A stretch of DNA of 41,554 bases from Lactobacillus sp. (GTDB lineage Bacteria; Bacillota; Bacilli; Lactobacillales; Lactobacillaceae): positions 1-41,554 of the forward strand of contig JALCQM010000027.1 of assembly GCA_022651245.1 (NCBI GenBank), written 5' to 3'. Shown here in pieces: positions 1-7,990 of this stretch. The notes below the pieces were generated by a model. That model did no database searches and was not told where the DNA came from. It saw only the letters and a list, made by a program, of their open reading frames with translations. Position 1 is the stretch's first letter. Every line of letters begins with the position of its first letter. The translations under genes and the position numbers were made by a program.

Positions 1-190
1 ATCCGCTAGCAAAAACCTACGAAGAGTTGAAACAGTTGGTTGAAGAAGGAATTGAATACTTCAATCACCACAATCGGTCGGCACAAAGAAACGGCCTCAC
101 CCCAGATGAATACTGGGGTGAAGCCGCGTAGAAACAGACAAAATTTTATATTATTTCATCTGTCAACTTGACAGGGCATAGTGCATCATG
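1..190 (+). mobile_element. Right end of an IS3-family insertion sequence (partial)
   Basis: After the transposase stop there is an AT-rich stretch and the perfect short palindrome TGTCAACTTGACA (161-173), which probably belongs to the terminal region of the element. The exact inverted-repeat boundary cannot be fixed because the left end is outside the window; the end given is approximate. The next gene is convergent. Confidence 0.5.
3..131 (+). CDS. IS3-family transposase OrfB, C-terminal fragment
   Basis: The window opens inside an open reading frame whose last 42 residues end in a Y-F-N-H-H-N-R segment followed by N-G-L-T-P-D-E-Y-W. This is the typical end of the DDE-type integrase domain (rve/rve_3) of IS3-family OrfB proteins, in which a Y-N-x-x-R segment is followed by L-x-P-x-x-Y. 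Only the tail is present, so the catalytic DDE residues lie outside the window. I cannot tell whether the full element is intact. The protein would cut and join the ends of its own insertion sequence. Subgroup not determined. Confidence 0.8.
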   Translation, partial: PLAKTYEELKQLVEEGIEYFNHHNRSAQRNGLTPDEYWGEAA

Positions 191-223
191 CTTTGGCTGA
201 TTAGCGGGGCTATTTGTTTGCAA

Positions 224-901
224 TCAGTTGGATAGATTAACTGTGACGGAATTCATTACTGGCACGACTTCGTTTTCCTGAGCGGAGTCATTGATTTCGT
301 CAAGAGCAATTCCAAAGTCGGTTTTATCGATAGCCGATTTTTCAATCGGGAAGGTAACAGTCTGGTCCTTAATAGTCGATCCGTTAGGAACGGAAACGCC
401 ACTAGTCTCATCGTTAGTTTGGCCTAGCGCGTATGCACGTCCGTCAAAGACTAATGATTTGAACCCTTCAAGGGTGATATCTTGTCCCGTTTTATTCGAA
501 ATTTCAAAGGTTGATTGAACATAATAGTAAGGGTTGTCTGAAACTGTGGTACTCCAAGAATCGTTCCAGAATGATTGTTGCTTACTATTTTTCGGCTCAA
601 CTTTGAATACCTTAAAGCTCGAAATCTTTAAACTGACTTTTCCGTCTGCAATCGCAGTAGTCGGGTGGTAGATGTGCATCAAAGTCACTTTCCCGAGATC
701 ATCATCATTACTGTAGGTGCCAACTTTAGTTAGCGGACCGCTGACCTCCCGAGAGGCCTTTTTTTCTGTCCCGTGGCCGGCCTTAATAGTCTTCTTTACT
801 TTCACAGATGAGCTTGCAGCACTTTTGGAGCTAGTGTTGCCACATGCAGCCAAGCTTAATACCGCAAAAAGTCCAATTCCGAACGTGATAGCCTTCTTCA
901 T
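224..901 (-). CDS. Secreted lipoprotein with DUF4352/DUF5067-like domain
   Basis: A 225-residue predicted lipoprotein. The N-terminus has MKK, a hydrophobic stretch and the lipobox L-A-A-C with the lipidated cysteine at residue 20, so it should be exported and anchored to the outer face of the membrane. A Ser/Ala/Lys-rich linker (residues 22-60) is followed by a beta-rich domain with the pattern Y-Y-Y-V-Q-S-T-F-E-I-S-N-K-T-G, as in the immunoglobulin-like DUF4352/DUF5067 lipoproteins of Firmicutes. I start it at the ATG at 901 because GGAGG (complement of 910-914) lies 8 nt upstream; an upstream in-frame ATG at 922 has no such site. Function unknown; a role in cell-envelope sensing is only a family-level guess. 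It stands alone between an IS end and a divergent oxidoreductase. Confidence 0.75.
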   Translation of the reverse strand: MKKAITFGIGLFAVLSLAACGNTSSKSAASSSVKVKKTIKAGHGTEKKASREVSGPLTKVGTYSNDDDLGKVTLMHIYHPTTAIADGKVSLKISSFKVFKVEPKNSKQQSFWNDSWSTTVSDNPYYYVQSTFEISNKTGQDITLEGFKSLVFDGRAYALGQTNDETSGVSVPNGSTIKDQTVTFPIEKSAIDKTDFGIALDEINDSAQENEVVPVMNSVTVNLSN

Positions 902-988
902 TTTCTTTTCCTCCAACCCCACAGCTTTTTCCGTCGATCAGCTTTGGACGTAAACCTAGTGTTGCCAGATTTGTTACCCCTAGCTGAA

Positions 989-994
989 ATTATA
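989..994 (-). promoter_or_regulatory. Candidate -10 box for the lipoprotein gene
   Basis: On the minus strand a perfect TATAAT lies about 90 nt upstream of the lipoprotein start. No good -35 box is visible at 16-18 nt, so this is a weak call. Confidence 0.35.
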
Positions 995-1143
995 ACTGAA
1001 AATTGTGCACCATTGGTAAGAATCTCGAAAATCAGGGGCCAGCGTTTGCTTTTTTCTTAGGTTCTGGGGAGTTGCCCGTATTTCTTTTGACCGCTACCGT
1101 GACCTGTGCTAGCGTTAAAGCATAAACTAGGATAGGTGATTGT

Positions 1144-2058
1144 ATGTTAAAAATTGGCGTTATCGGCCTTGGCAATATCGCGTTGAAGGCCTATTTACCG
1201 GTGTACGCACAGATGCAATCTGATGCGCAGTTTTATTTGATGAGTCGCGACTTGCAAAAGGTGACGCGGGTGGCCAATCAGTTCCATATGGTGGCGGCAG
1301 GGACTGACCTGAAGGCGTTAGATGAGCTTAATCTGGATGCCGTTATGATCCACGCGGCGACGGGTGCGCATTATGAGCTCGTTAAACATTTCTTGTCCCG
1401 TAATGTCAATGTGTTCGTGGATAAGCCGCTGGCAGAGGATATGGACCAAGTAACCGAGCTTTACTTGTTGGCCGCGCAGCACCAGAAACTGTTGACGGTC
1501 GGCTTTAATCGCCGGTTTGCGCCGGCAATGACCACCTTGATCGCGTTGCCAAAGAAAAACCTGATCCAGGTGACTAAGAATCGGGTGGCACATCCCCAAG
1601 CGCCCCAAGACGCCATTTTTGACTTGCTCATTCACCCGCTCGATACCGCGTTAGCGCTGGCTGGTTTCCCGAGCGATCCGACGGCGCGGTATGCGCTGCA
1701 TGCGGATAAGGACGGTAACGTCGAACAGGCGAGCGTCACGATCATGGCCAACGGGATCCGAGGCGAAGCGGCGATCAACTTGGTTGCCGGCACCAACCTG
1801 GAAGAGGCAACAGTCGCGTCGTCAGAAGGGTTGTTCCGCGTGGATGACCTCGCGACGAGCCACACGTATCGTGGCGATAGTGAAACGGTGGTTGCCGCCC
1901 CTGACTGGCAGCCGATGCTAGAGACTCGCGGATTTGCGCCAATGATTCGCGCCTTCTTGACGGCAGTGACCGATTCAGGTGACAACCCTGTCTTGCCAGA
2001 AACTAGCCGGCTAACGCACCAGTTGTTAAGCGATATGGTGGCAGAGTTACAAAGCTAA
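1144..2058 (+). CDS. Gfo/Idh/MocA family NAD(P)-dependent oxidoreductase
   Basis: 304 residues. The N-terminus reads K-I-G-V-I-G-L-G-N-I-A, a Rossmann glycine motif (GxGxxA) for NAD(P). The segment V-F-V-D-K-P-L-A-E-D (about residues 94-103) matches the family E-K-P-x-[AS] signature whose lysine lies in the active site. The C-terminal half (about 120-300) is the alpha/beta substrate domain with G-F-N-R-R-F at its start and an HPLDTAL segment. Family members oxidise or reduce sugars, inositols or other polyols, and the substrate cannot be read from the sequence. Length is slightly short of the usual 320-370. The start follows an AGGTGA ribosome site about 5 nt upstream. The gene is monocistronic, with a strong hairpin behind it. 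Confidence 0.85.
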   Translation: MLKIGVIGLGNIALKAYLPVYAQMQSDAQFYLMSRDLQKVTRVANQFHMVAAGTDLKALDELNLDAVMIHAATGAHYELVKHFLSRNVNVFVDKPLAEDMDQVTELYLLAAQHQKLLTVGFNRRFAPAMTTLIALPKKNLIQVTKNRVAHPQAPQDAIFDLLIHPLDTALALAGFPSDPTARYALHADKDGNVEQASVTIMANGIRGEAAINLVAGTNLEEATVASSEGLFRVDDLATSHTYRGDSETVVAAPDWQPMLETRGFAPMIRAFLTAVTDSGDNPVLPETSRLTHQLLSDMVAELQS

Positions 2059-2073
2059 ACAGAAGCCTACACA

Positions 2074-2113
2074 CAGGCGCCTTCGTCTCGTAAATTGCGG
2101 GTGAAGGCGCCTG
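2074..2113 (+). terminator. Hairpin after the Gfo/Idh/MocA gene
   Basis: Perfect 11-bp stem CAGGCGCCTTC (2074-2084) with GAAGGCGCCTG (2103-2113). The T tract behind it is poor, so termination efficiency is uncertain. Confidence 0.6.
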
Positions 2114-2165
2114 TTGTCGTTAACGGGCGGCCTGAGGCTTAAGCGTTGATTAAGTTGCTGCTGGA

Positions 2166-2198
2166 TTTATCGATTATCGATAAATAGTTTGCTATGCT
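2166..2198 (+). promoter_or_regulatory. Promoter with perfect 19-nt palindromic operator for the DUF2975/HTH pair
   Basis: TTTATCGATTATCGATAAA (2166-2184) is a perfect palindrome with 9-bp arms and a single central base. It overlaps the position of the -35 box for a -10 TATGCT at 2193-2198. A repressor bound here would block RNA polymerase. The small HTH protein at 2709 is the obvious candidate binder; this is inference. Confidence 0.6.
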
Positions 2199-2222
2199 AG
2201 GGGGCACAAACGGAGGTGTGAA

Positions 2223-2699
2223 ATGAAATTACGGAGTTGGTTTTTGAAAGCCTGCTTAGGGCTAGCGGTCCTATTAGTTGGCGCAGTGGCGGCGTTAGTG
2301 CTGTGGCAGCTGCCAGTGTCGGCGCTACAATCTGGGGTGTCTCCTTGGCTGGCGTTGCCGCTCGGAGGCGGGTTGTACCTCGTGGTGGCGGCGTTTTTTG
2401 CCGCCGTTGTGTTCGCCTGGCAGCTGCTGGGCACGATCAATCGCCAGTTAGCCTTTTCACGCCGGGCGGTACGCTTGCTGTCACGCTTGAAGTGGGCGTG
2501 CGTGGGGATGCAGATCGGCGTCTTGCTGTGCTTGCCCATGGTGTATACCGTCGCCGATGGTGGGGATGCCCCCGGGGTGATGCTGATCGGCTTAGTCTTG
2601 TTTGCGATCCCGATGATCGTTGCCGTTTTCCTCGCGATTTTACAGCGACTGTGGGCCGCGGCATTGGCCTATAAGGAAGAAAATGAACTAACGATTTGA
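2223..2699 (+). CDS. DUF2975 family membrane protein
   Basis: 158 residues with four predicted transmembrane segments (about 12-34, 48-70, 92-112 and 118-145). Proteins of this size and topology placed directly before a tiny YozG-like HTH regulator are the DUF2975 family. The start has a GGAGGTG ribosome site 4-5 nt upstream of the ATG. It is followed 9 nt later by the HTH gene, so the two are almost certainly cotranscribed from the promoter with the palindromic operator. The biochemical function of DUF2975 is unknown; by analogy with other membrane-protein/HTH pairs it may control the activity of its partner regulator, but nothing in the sequence proves this. An overlapping frame (2237-2674) is a shadow. 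Confidence 0.75.
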   Translation: MKLRSWFLKACLGLAVLLVGAVAALVLWQLPVSALQSGVSPWLALPLGGGLYLVVAAFFAAVVFAWQLLGTINRQLAFSRRAVRLLSRLKWACVGMQIGVLLCLPMVYTVADGGDAPGVMLIGLVLFAIPMIVAVFLAILQRLWAAALAYKEENELTI

Positions 2700-2708
2700 G
2701 GTGGGACG

Positions 2709-2912
2709 ATGATCCAAGTGGAATTAGAAGCCTTGCTGGCGGCCAAAAAGATGACGCTGACCGAATTGGCGGATGAGGTCGGATTGACCATGGCCAATTT
2801 GTCGATCTTGAAGACAGGTAAGGCGAAGGCGATCCGCTTTTCGACCTTAACCAAACTATGCGCCGCGTTGTCGTGTCAGCCAGGTGACTTGTTGCGGTAT
2901 CAGGCAAAATAA
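2709..2912 (+). CDS. Small Cro/C1-type HTH regulator (YozG-like)
   Basis: 67 residues, essentially a single helix-turn-helix domain: L-T-E-L-A-D-E-V-G-L-T as the first helix and turn, M-A-N-L-S-I-L-K-T-G as the recognition helix, then F-S-T-L-T-K-L-C-A-A-L-S-C-Q-P-G-D-L-L at the end, typical of the HTH_26/YozG group. It lies 9 nt after the DUF2975 gene and has its own GAGGTGGGAC site. It likely autoregulates the two-gene operon by binding the palindrome at 2166-2184 (inference). It is transcribed toward, and ends at, a strong terminator facing the convergent epimerase gene. Confidence 0.85.
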   Translation: MIQVELEALLAAKKMTLTELADEVGLTMANLSILKTGKAKAIRFSTLTKLCAALSCQPGDLLRYQAK

Positions 2913-2962
2913 GCGCCTGGGCAGTCCCATTCACCGATGAATGGGTTGCCTAGGCGCTTTTT
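2911..2962 (+). terminator. Terminator after DUF2975/HTH operon
   Basis: Long hairpin AAGCGCCTGGGCA (2911-2923) with TGCCTAGGCGCTT (2947-2959), inner stem CCCATTC/GAATGGG, followed by a T run. It begins at the stop codon and probably also serves the convergent gene. Confidence 0.85.
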
Positions 2963-2969
2963 GCGCAGT

Positions 2970-3845
2970 TTAGTCTAAGGTCATGGTGTAGCCGAAGTGC
3001 TGAGTTGCGGCCGGTTCAAGCAGGTTGTTGCCGGCCTTTTGTCGCCAGTCACTCGGTGCGCCTGCTTGGTCAGGCAAGCCGGCGAACGGTTCCACGCACA
3101 AAAACGGCGCATTTTTATGTTCGGCACTCCAAATCGTGACGTAAGGGAAGTCTTGCAGACTGACGCTGACCCGGTGGCTGCCATCGTTAGCAGCCAAAGT
3201 GGCAGCGGTGGTGTGAGGGGCGTCGAAAATGATCAGCCCCGAGTCGAGTAAGGCGTGATTCAGCGGGATCTGGGTGCCTTGAGCGGCCGCAAAAGGCGTC
3301 AAGGTGCCGTCGCGGAATGGTACTGGCCCGATCCCATAAGCCTGAACCGGTTCGTCGGCGTCGGCCAATTCGAGGTGATAGTCGGAAAGTGGGGCGTAGA
3401 GTTGGAAGGCGGGATGGCTACCTAAAGCGTAAGGCATCAGTTTTTGGTCATGATTGGCAACGGTGAAGTCGGTGGTCAAACCAGTTGCCGTCAAGGTGTA
3501 AGTCACGCTCAGGCTGTAAGCAAAGGGAAATTTGACTAGGGTTTCAGCCGTGGCGGTTTGCTTGAGGGTGATCTGCGTCGGCGTGGTTTCGCCGACAACG
3601 GTGAAGGCGCCGTCGCGCGCAAAGCCGTGCTGCGACATTGGGTACGTCTGGCCGTCTAAGGTGTAGCGATCCGCATTAGATTTACCGATCGCAGGAAAAA
3701 GGATCGGGGCGTGACGATTCCAATAGTGGCCTTCGGGGTCGACAAGTAAATAGTTGCGACCATCGGTTTGGCGAGTGATCTGGGTCACTTCGGCCCCGAG
3801 TTCGTTGATCGTGACGGTAAAGTAGTCATTGTGTAAAGTCAGCAT
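2970..3845 (-). CDS. Aldose 1-epimerase-like protein (LacX type)
   Basis: 291 residues of the galactose-mutarotase-like beta-sandwich family. Visible landmarks are R-H-A-P-I-L-F-P-A-I-G (about 45-55), S-Q-H-G-F-A-R-D (about 73-80) and G-S-H-P-A-F-Q (about 142-148) with the conserved histidines, and C-V-E-P-F-A-G near the C-terminus with the general-base glutamate. The length and the H-G-F-A-R-D form fit the LacX-like branch. The usual role is interconversion of alpha and beta anomers of hexoses; the true substrate of LacX-type proteins is not established. TTTCCTCCTC on the plus strand provides the ribosome site. It lies downstream of gntP on the same strand, separated by a terminator, so it is probably an independent unit. 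Confidence 0.85.
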   Translation of the reverse strand: MLTLHNDYFTVTINELGAEVTQITRQTDGRNYLLVDPEGHYWNRHAPILFPAIGKSNADRYTLDGQTYPMSQHGFARDGAFTVVGETTPTQITLKQTATAETLVKFPFAYSLSVTYTLTATGLTTDFTVANHDQKLMPYALGSHPAFQLYAPLSDYHLELADADEPVQAYGIGPVPFRDGTLTPFAAAQGTQIPLNHALLDSGLIIFDAPHTTAATLAANDGSHRVSVSLQDFPYVTIWSAEHKNAPFLCVEPFAGLPDQAGAPSDWRQKAGNNLLEPAATQHFGYTMTLD

Positions 3846-3883
3846 TATTTTTTCCTCCTCATCGCGTTAGTTCGGCAACAAAA

Positions 3884-3913
3884 GAAGGCTAAGCACATCA
3901 GGGCCTAGCCTTC
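3884..3913 (-). terminator. Terminator after gntP-type permease gene
   Basis: Read on the minus strand, GAAGGCTAGG and CTTAGCCTTC form a stem followed by TTTTGTT. It lies in the 78-nt gap between the permease stop and the epimerase start. Confidence 0.75.
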
Positions 3914-3923
3914 ACAAGACAGA

Positions 3924-5258
3924 TCAGATGAAGATGTCGAGAATCAAGACCATGATCAAGCCGACCACAGAGTTGACCAGTTCCAAACCCCCCCAAGTCT
4001 TGAAGGTGTCCTTCAGTGAGATACCAAAGGATTGTTGGAAGAGTAAGAACCCACCGTCATACATCAAGGTCATGGTGTTACTCCCACAGGCACAAGCGAG
4101 CACCATCAAAACGGGATTGACGTTGAACGCTGCGATCATTGGGGCCACGATCCCTGCGGCGGTGATCGCCGCCACGGCGCCTTGACCGGTTAAGATACGG
4201 ATCAAAATGGTGATGATCCACGCCAAGATCAGCGGTGAAATGCCAGAATGACCGACTAAGTTAACGATCTTGTCGCCGATGCCGGCGTTGATGATCACTT
4301 GCTTCATGACCCCGCCAGCAGCAATCACTAACAGGACATTGGAGATGCCTTCAATCGCAGTGGTCATATGGGTGGTGATTTCTTCGCCCTTCATCCCCCG
4401 ACGGTAGCCGAAGAGGATCATAGCGACGATCACGGTGATCAACATACTGATTTCAGCACTGCCGATAAAACCGGCAAAGTTATATAAACCACTATTTTTA
4501 GGGGTGAAGTTCTTCACGATAGAAGACAGCACGATCAAAATAGCGGGCAGCAAGGGGGTAATCAACGATGTGCCAAAACTTGGCAGGTCTTCTTTGGCCA
4601 TCCGTGGGGCTGGCTTCATCACATTCCCTAATGGCATGTTCTCCAAGCCAGGGATGAACCGTTGAATCAAGATCCCACTGCAGATGATAGTGGGGACGAT
4701 CACGATCAAGCCGAAAATGTAAACTTGGGCGATGTCCGCGTGAAAAGCGTTGACTAAGGCCATAGGACCGGGTTGCGGTGGAAACAGGGAGTGGCCCATC
4801 GTGGCACCGGCAACGGTGGGGATGACCAGCTTCATGTAATGGATCTTCGCTTCCTTCGCAATGCTGATCACTAAGGGCATGGTAATCAAGAAGGCCACTT
4901 CATAAAACATCGCCATCCCGAAGATCATCCCGATCAGCAACAATGCAAACGGTAACAATTTAGTGCCCATTTTACCGACGATAGTGTCGGCAATCTGTTG
5001 TGAGGCACCGGATTCTGTCATCAACTTACCGATGATCGCCCCGAAAATGACGATCAAGACTAAGCTTTGCAAGACGCTACCAAGGCCGCCTTCGATGGTG
5101 GTGACCATCTTCGAAATCGGCATCCCTTCAGCAAAAGCGATAAACAGCCCTGACAGGATCAAGGCGATGATGTTGTGGATCTTCAATTTAACGATCATGA
5201 AGACCAGTAGTAAGATCCCGATCAGGACCCACAACATGGCGAGTAGATCTGCTCCCAT
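3924..5258 (-). CDS. gntP: GntP-family gluconate/fructuronate:H+ symporter
   Basis: 444 residues and highly hydrophobic, with about 12 membrane segments along the whole length. The segment P-Q-P-G-P-M-A-L-V-N-A-F-H-A-D (about 161-175) and the repeated G-x-x-M-G-H-S-L-F-P-P pattern are characteristic of GntP/DsdX-type permeases. Family members import gluconate, fructuronate, glycerate or D-serine with protons. Because the next genes code for fructuronate reductase and mannonate dehydratase under what looks like the same operator, the substrate here is more likely a hexuronate/aldonate such as D-fructuronate than gluconate (inference). The promoter faces away from the GntR regulator gene, with an ATACTAGTAT palindrome overlapping its -10 box. 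Confidence 0.85.
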   Translation of the reverse strand: MGADLLAMLWVLIGILLLVFMIVKLKIHNIIALILSGLFIAFAEGMPISKMVTTIEGGLGSVLQSLVLIVIFGAIIGKLMTESGASQQIADTIVGKMGTKLLPFALLLIGMIFGMAMFYEVAFLITMPLVISIAKEAKIHYMKLVIPTVAGATMGHSLFPPQPGPMALVNAFHADIAQVYIFGLIVIVPTIICSGILIQRFIPGLENMPLGNVMKPAPRMAKEDLPSFGTSLITPLLPAILIVLSSIVKNFTPKNSGLYNFAGFIGSAEISMLITVIVAMILFGYRRGMKGEEITTHMTTAIEGISNVLLVIAAGGVMKQVIINAGIGDKIVNLVGHSGISPLILAWIITILIRILTGQGAVAAITAAGIVAPMIAAFNVNPVLMVLACACGSNTMTLMYDGGFLLFQQSFGISLKDTFKTWGGLELVNSVVGLIMVLILDIFI

Positions 5259-5307
5259 AATGTTTTTCCTCCTAAAATAATGGCGAGTTTGTAAAGGCTA
5301 AACTGAA

Positions 5308-5319
5308 ATACTAGTATAT
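5308..5319 (-). promoter_or_regulatory. gntP promoter -10 with GntR-type operator
   Basis: ATACTAGTAT (5308-5317) is a perfect 10-nt palindrome. On the minus strand TATACT (complement of 5313-5318) can act as -10 box, so the palindrome covers it. The same core (ATATTAGTAT) overlaps the uxuB promoter at 6304-6313, pointing to one shared regulator. Confidence 0.6.
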
Positions 5320-5411
5320 TTGAATACGATTACAGTCTAACGGCTACGGTGTAAATGTCAAAGGTTTTTTTGTGAAGCGATAGACAATAACGGCGAAAAA
5401 GGCACACATTA

Positions 5412-5442
5412 AAAGGGCTGTTCCATAACGGGACAGCCCTTT
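5412..5442 (-). terminator. Terminator after the GntR regulator gene
   Basis: The stem AAAGGGCTGTCCC / GGAACAGCCCTTT read on the minus strand is followed by TTAATG. It sits about 60 nt past the regulator stop codon. A further inverted repeat GATGTT/AACATC (5452-5469) lies between them, without assigned role. Confidence 0.75.
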
Positions 5443-5504
5443 GTTGACGGGGATGTTGACGTTAACATCACCCGTTACTACAACAGAAAACTTTTTTTGC
5501 GCGG

Positions 5505-6170
5505 TTATTCAAAATAGTCTGGATGCAGTTTCAACGCCACCTTGATATCGTCGTCGACCATGTGCAAGTGGCGACTAACACAGGTTTCGGCGCGTTGGGG
5601 CACCTTGTCGGCGACCGCTGCGACGATGGCGCGGTGGTCGTCGAAGATCTGTTGCCAGTCGAGGTCTTTGACTTCTAGGCGTAAGTAGCGGAAACGGTTG
5701 AACTGTAAGTTGACCACCTGTAGCCAGTTCCACACGAATGCCTTGTGGTCGATCGTGTAAAAGGTGCGATGGAAATCTTCATCGAGATCAAAGAAGTGGT
5801 CGTAATCTTCTGAGTGCAAATAGAACTCTTGCAGCTGGATCAGCTTTTGTAAGTCTGCCAACTGCGCGTCATCGATATGGGTGATGGCTTCTGATACCAC
5901 GAGTTTCTCGATACTTTCACGCACGAAGCGGGCTTGATAGACTTCATCGATATTGATCTTAGAGACATAGGTCCCGCTTTGGGGTCGGACCGTTAGCAGG
6001 CCTTCCCTGCTGAGGCGCAAGAAGGCCTCACGCATGGGGGTGGCGCCGATATCCAACTGTGTTTGCAAGGCTTTCTTATTGATGCGTTCGCCGGGCTTAA
6101 ACTCGAGGCGCAAGATCTTGTTGCGGATCGCGGCGTACGCCTCGTCTTGGAAATTACCGATTTCGACCAT
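5505..6170 (-). CDS. GntR-family (FadR/FCD subfamily) regulator of hexuronate genes
   Basis: 221 residues. The N-terminal winged helix (about 8-72) contains I-R-N-K-I-L-R-L-E-F-K-P-G-E-R-I-N, the G-A-T-P-M-R-E-A-F-L-R-L-S-R-E-G-L-L recognition region and the wing V-R-P-Q-S-G-T-Y-V. The C-terminal all-helical FCD ligand domain (about 85-210) has D-E-D-F-H-R-T-F-Y and later histidines that could hold a metal ion. This is the architecture of UxuR/ExuR-like repressors that sense uronates or aldonates. It lies between the permease (same strand) and the divergent uxuB-uxuA operon, with matching operators in front of both. I infer that it represses both until a pathway intermediate binds. No copy of the operator was found directly before its own start. 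Confidence 0.85.
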   Translation of the reverse strand: MVEIGNFQDEAYAAIRNKILRLEFKPGERINKKALQTQLDIGATPMREAFLRLSREGLLTVRPQSGTYVSKINIDEVYQARFVRESIEKLVVSEAITHIDDAQLADLQKLIQLQEFYLHSEDYDHFFDLDEDFHRTFYTIDHKAFVWNWLQVVNLQFNRFRYLRLEVKDLDWQQIFDDHRAIVAAVADKVPQRAETCVSRHLHMVDDDIKVALKLHPDYFE

Positions 6171-6279
6171 AATTTAGCTCCTCACTGCGCATTTTTCCTT
6201 TTCAGTATAACAAGTTTGTCAAGACAAGAATATTATTTCACAAAAAATCCTTAGCGACTTGTAATCGGATTCAGACCAT

Positions 6280-6315
6280 GTTACATTAATGGCGTCAACT
6301 GATATATTAGTATCA
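6280..6315 (+). promoter_or_regulatory. uxuB promoter and operator
   Basis: A possible -35 GTTACA (6280-6285) and -10 TATATT (6303-6308) are spaced by 17 nt. TGATA-N6-TATCA (6300-6315), containing ATATTAGTAT, overlaps the -10 and matches the ATACTAGTAT site of the permease promoter. Confidence 0.55.
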
Positions 6316-6352
6316 CGAAAAAACATTTGCCCGATGAAAGGAGCACAACTTC

Positions 6353-7969
6353 ATGGTGCGCTTAACTGATGATTATCGAAAAGAACCAGCCGCATTCAAG
6401 CAAGCGGGGATTACCCTGCCGCAGTTTGATCAGGCCCAGGTCGCTCAAGCGGCGGCAACAGAGCCGGTGTGGGTCCATTTTGGTGGGGGGAACTTGTTCC
6501 GGTGCTTCCACGCCAAGATCGCGCAAGACCTGTTGAATCGTGGCGACTTAAAGGCCGGCGTGATCGTCGCCGAAACTTATGATGACGGTGTGATCGAACA
6601 AGCCTATGCCCCGTACCAAAACCGGGCGTTACAAGTGGTGATGGATGCGCAGGGGCACTATGATAAGACGTTGATCGCCAGTGTCGCCGATGCGGTGTAC
6701 TACAACCGTGCCAATGCGGCCGGGTGGGCGCAGCTAAAGGCGATCTTCGAAAAGCCTAGCCTACAATTCGTGACCATGTCCATTACCGAAAAAGGGTATA
6801 CCTTGCGCGATATCAACGGGGCGTTGACCGCCGCCGCCCAAGCGGATATCGCTGGCGACCCAGAAGCAGCGACGACGAATATGGGCGCGATTGCCCGCTT
6901 GTTGTTAGCCCGCTATCAAGCTGGGAAGCTGCCGATCGCGATGGTTTCCACGGATAATTTCTCAGAAAACGGGAAGCGGTTTGAAACCGAGATCTTGACG
7001 ATTGCTAAAGGTTGGCTGGCTGCAGGAACTGTCGCGCAAGGCTTCGTGGATTACTTGCAAGATCCGCAGCAAGTCAGCTTTCCGTGGTCGATGATCGACC
7101 GGATCACCCCAAACCCTGCAGAATCTGTCGCGAAGATTTTGCAAGCAAGCGGTTTTGACGATACCCAGATCATTCATACGGCTAAGCATACGAACATCGC
7201 GCCGTTTGGGAATACTGAAGTGACCCATTACCTCGTGATCGAAGACAGTTTTCCGAATGGCCGGCCGGCTTTAGAAAAAGCGGGCGTGATCTTGGCTGAC
7301 CGAGACACCGTCAATGATGCCGACCAAATGAAGGTCACCGCTTGCTTGAACCCACTCCATACGGGCCTGGCGATTTTTGGTTCCATATTGGGGTATACGA
7401 GTATTGCCGACGAAATGACGAACCCGGATCTGGTCGCATTGATCCGCCAATTGGGCTATCAAGAAGACTTACCGGTGGTCAAAGATCCCAAGATCATCAG
7501 TCCCAAAGGCTTTATTGATGAAGTGATCGAAAAGCGGCTACCGAATAAGAATATTCCAGATACCCCGCAACGCATTGCGAGTGACACGTCGCAGAAACTA
7601 CCGATTCGCTATGGCGTGACGATCCAGCATTACTTGGATGCAGGCAAGGACACGAGCGGGTTAAAGGCGATCCCGTTGATCATTGCCGGGTGGTGCCGGT
7701 TCTTGATGGCGATCCAAGATGATGGCACGCCGTTTGAACCAAGCCGCGATCCATTACTGGCAGAATTACAACCTTATGTGGCTGACATCAAATTAGGCGA
7801 CCATGTGGATGCGCACAGCTTGTTGCAACCGATTCTGACCAATAAGCAGATCTTCCCAGCAGATTTAGATGCCGCTGGGTTGACGCCTAAAATCGAGCAG
7901 GACTTCACCGCGATGATCGCAGGTACTGGGGCGGTGGCTAAGACCCTGCACGCGGTCGTAGGGGCGTAG
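6353..7969 (+). CDS. uxuB: D-fructuronate reductase (mannitol dehydrogenase family)
   Basis: 538 residues of the polyol-specific long-chain dehydrogenase family. The NAD-binding part begins with V-W-V-H-F-G-G-G-N-L-F-R (about 40-51). The family catalytic signature K-x5-N-x2-H is visible as K-V-T-A-C-L-N-P-L-H (about 326-335). It is expected to reduce D-fructuronate to D-mannonate with NADH in the cytoplasm; the pairing with uxuA 21 nt downstream is what favours fructuronate over mannitol or tagaturonate. GAAAGGAG lies 10 nt upstream of the start. Expression is probably controlled by the divergent GntR regulator. UxaC, KdgK and KdgA, needed for a complete route from glucuronate, are not in the window. 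Confidence 0.88.
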   Translation: MVRLTDDYRKEPAAFKQAGITLPQFDQAQVAQAAATEPVWVHFGGGNLFRCFHAKIAQDLLNRGDLKAGVIVAETYDDGVIEQAYAPYQNRALQVVMDAQGHYDKTLIASVADAVYYNRANAAGWAQLKAIFEKPSLQFVTMSITEKGYTLRDINGALTAAAQADIAGDPEAATTNMGAIARLLLARYQAGKLPIAMVSTDNFSENGKRFETEILTIAKGWLAAGTVAQGFVDYLQDPQQVSFPWSMIDRITPNPAESVAKILQASGFDDTQIIHTAKHTNIAPFGNTEVTHYLVIEDSFPNGRPALEKAGVILADRDTVNDADQMKVTACLNPLHTGLAIFGSILGYTSIADEMTNPDLVALIRQLGYQEDLPVVKDPKIISPKGFIDEVIEKRLPNKNIPDTPQRIASDTSQKLPIRYGVTIQHYLDAGKDTSGLKAIPLIIAGWCRFLMAIQDDGTPFEPSRDPLLAELQPYVADIKLGDHVDAHSLLQPILTNKQIFPADLDAAGLTPKIEQDFTAMIAGTGAVAKTLHAVVGA

Positions 7970-7990
7970 AACGAAAGGATAATAATTGCT

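Noticed and set aside
2237-2674. Long open frame overlapping the DUF2975 gene
   Set aside because: Arg/Gly-rich shadow frame; the real frame shows membrane segments and a ribosome site.
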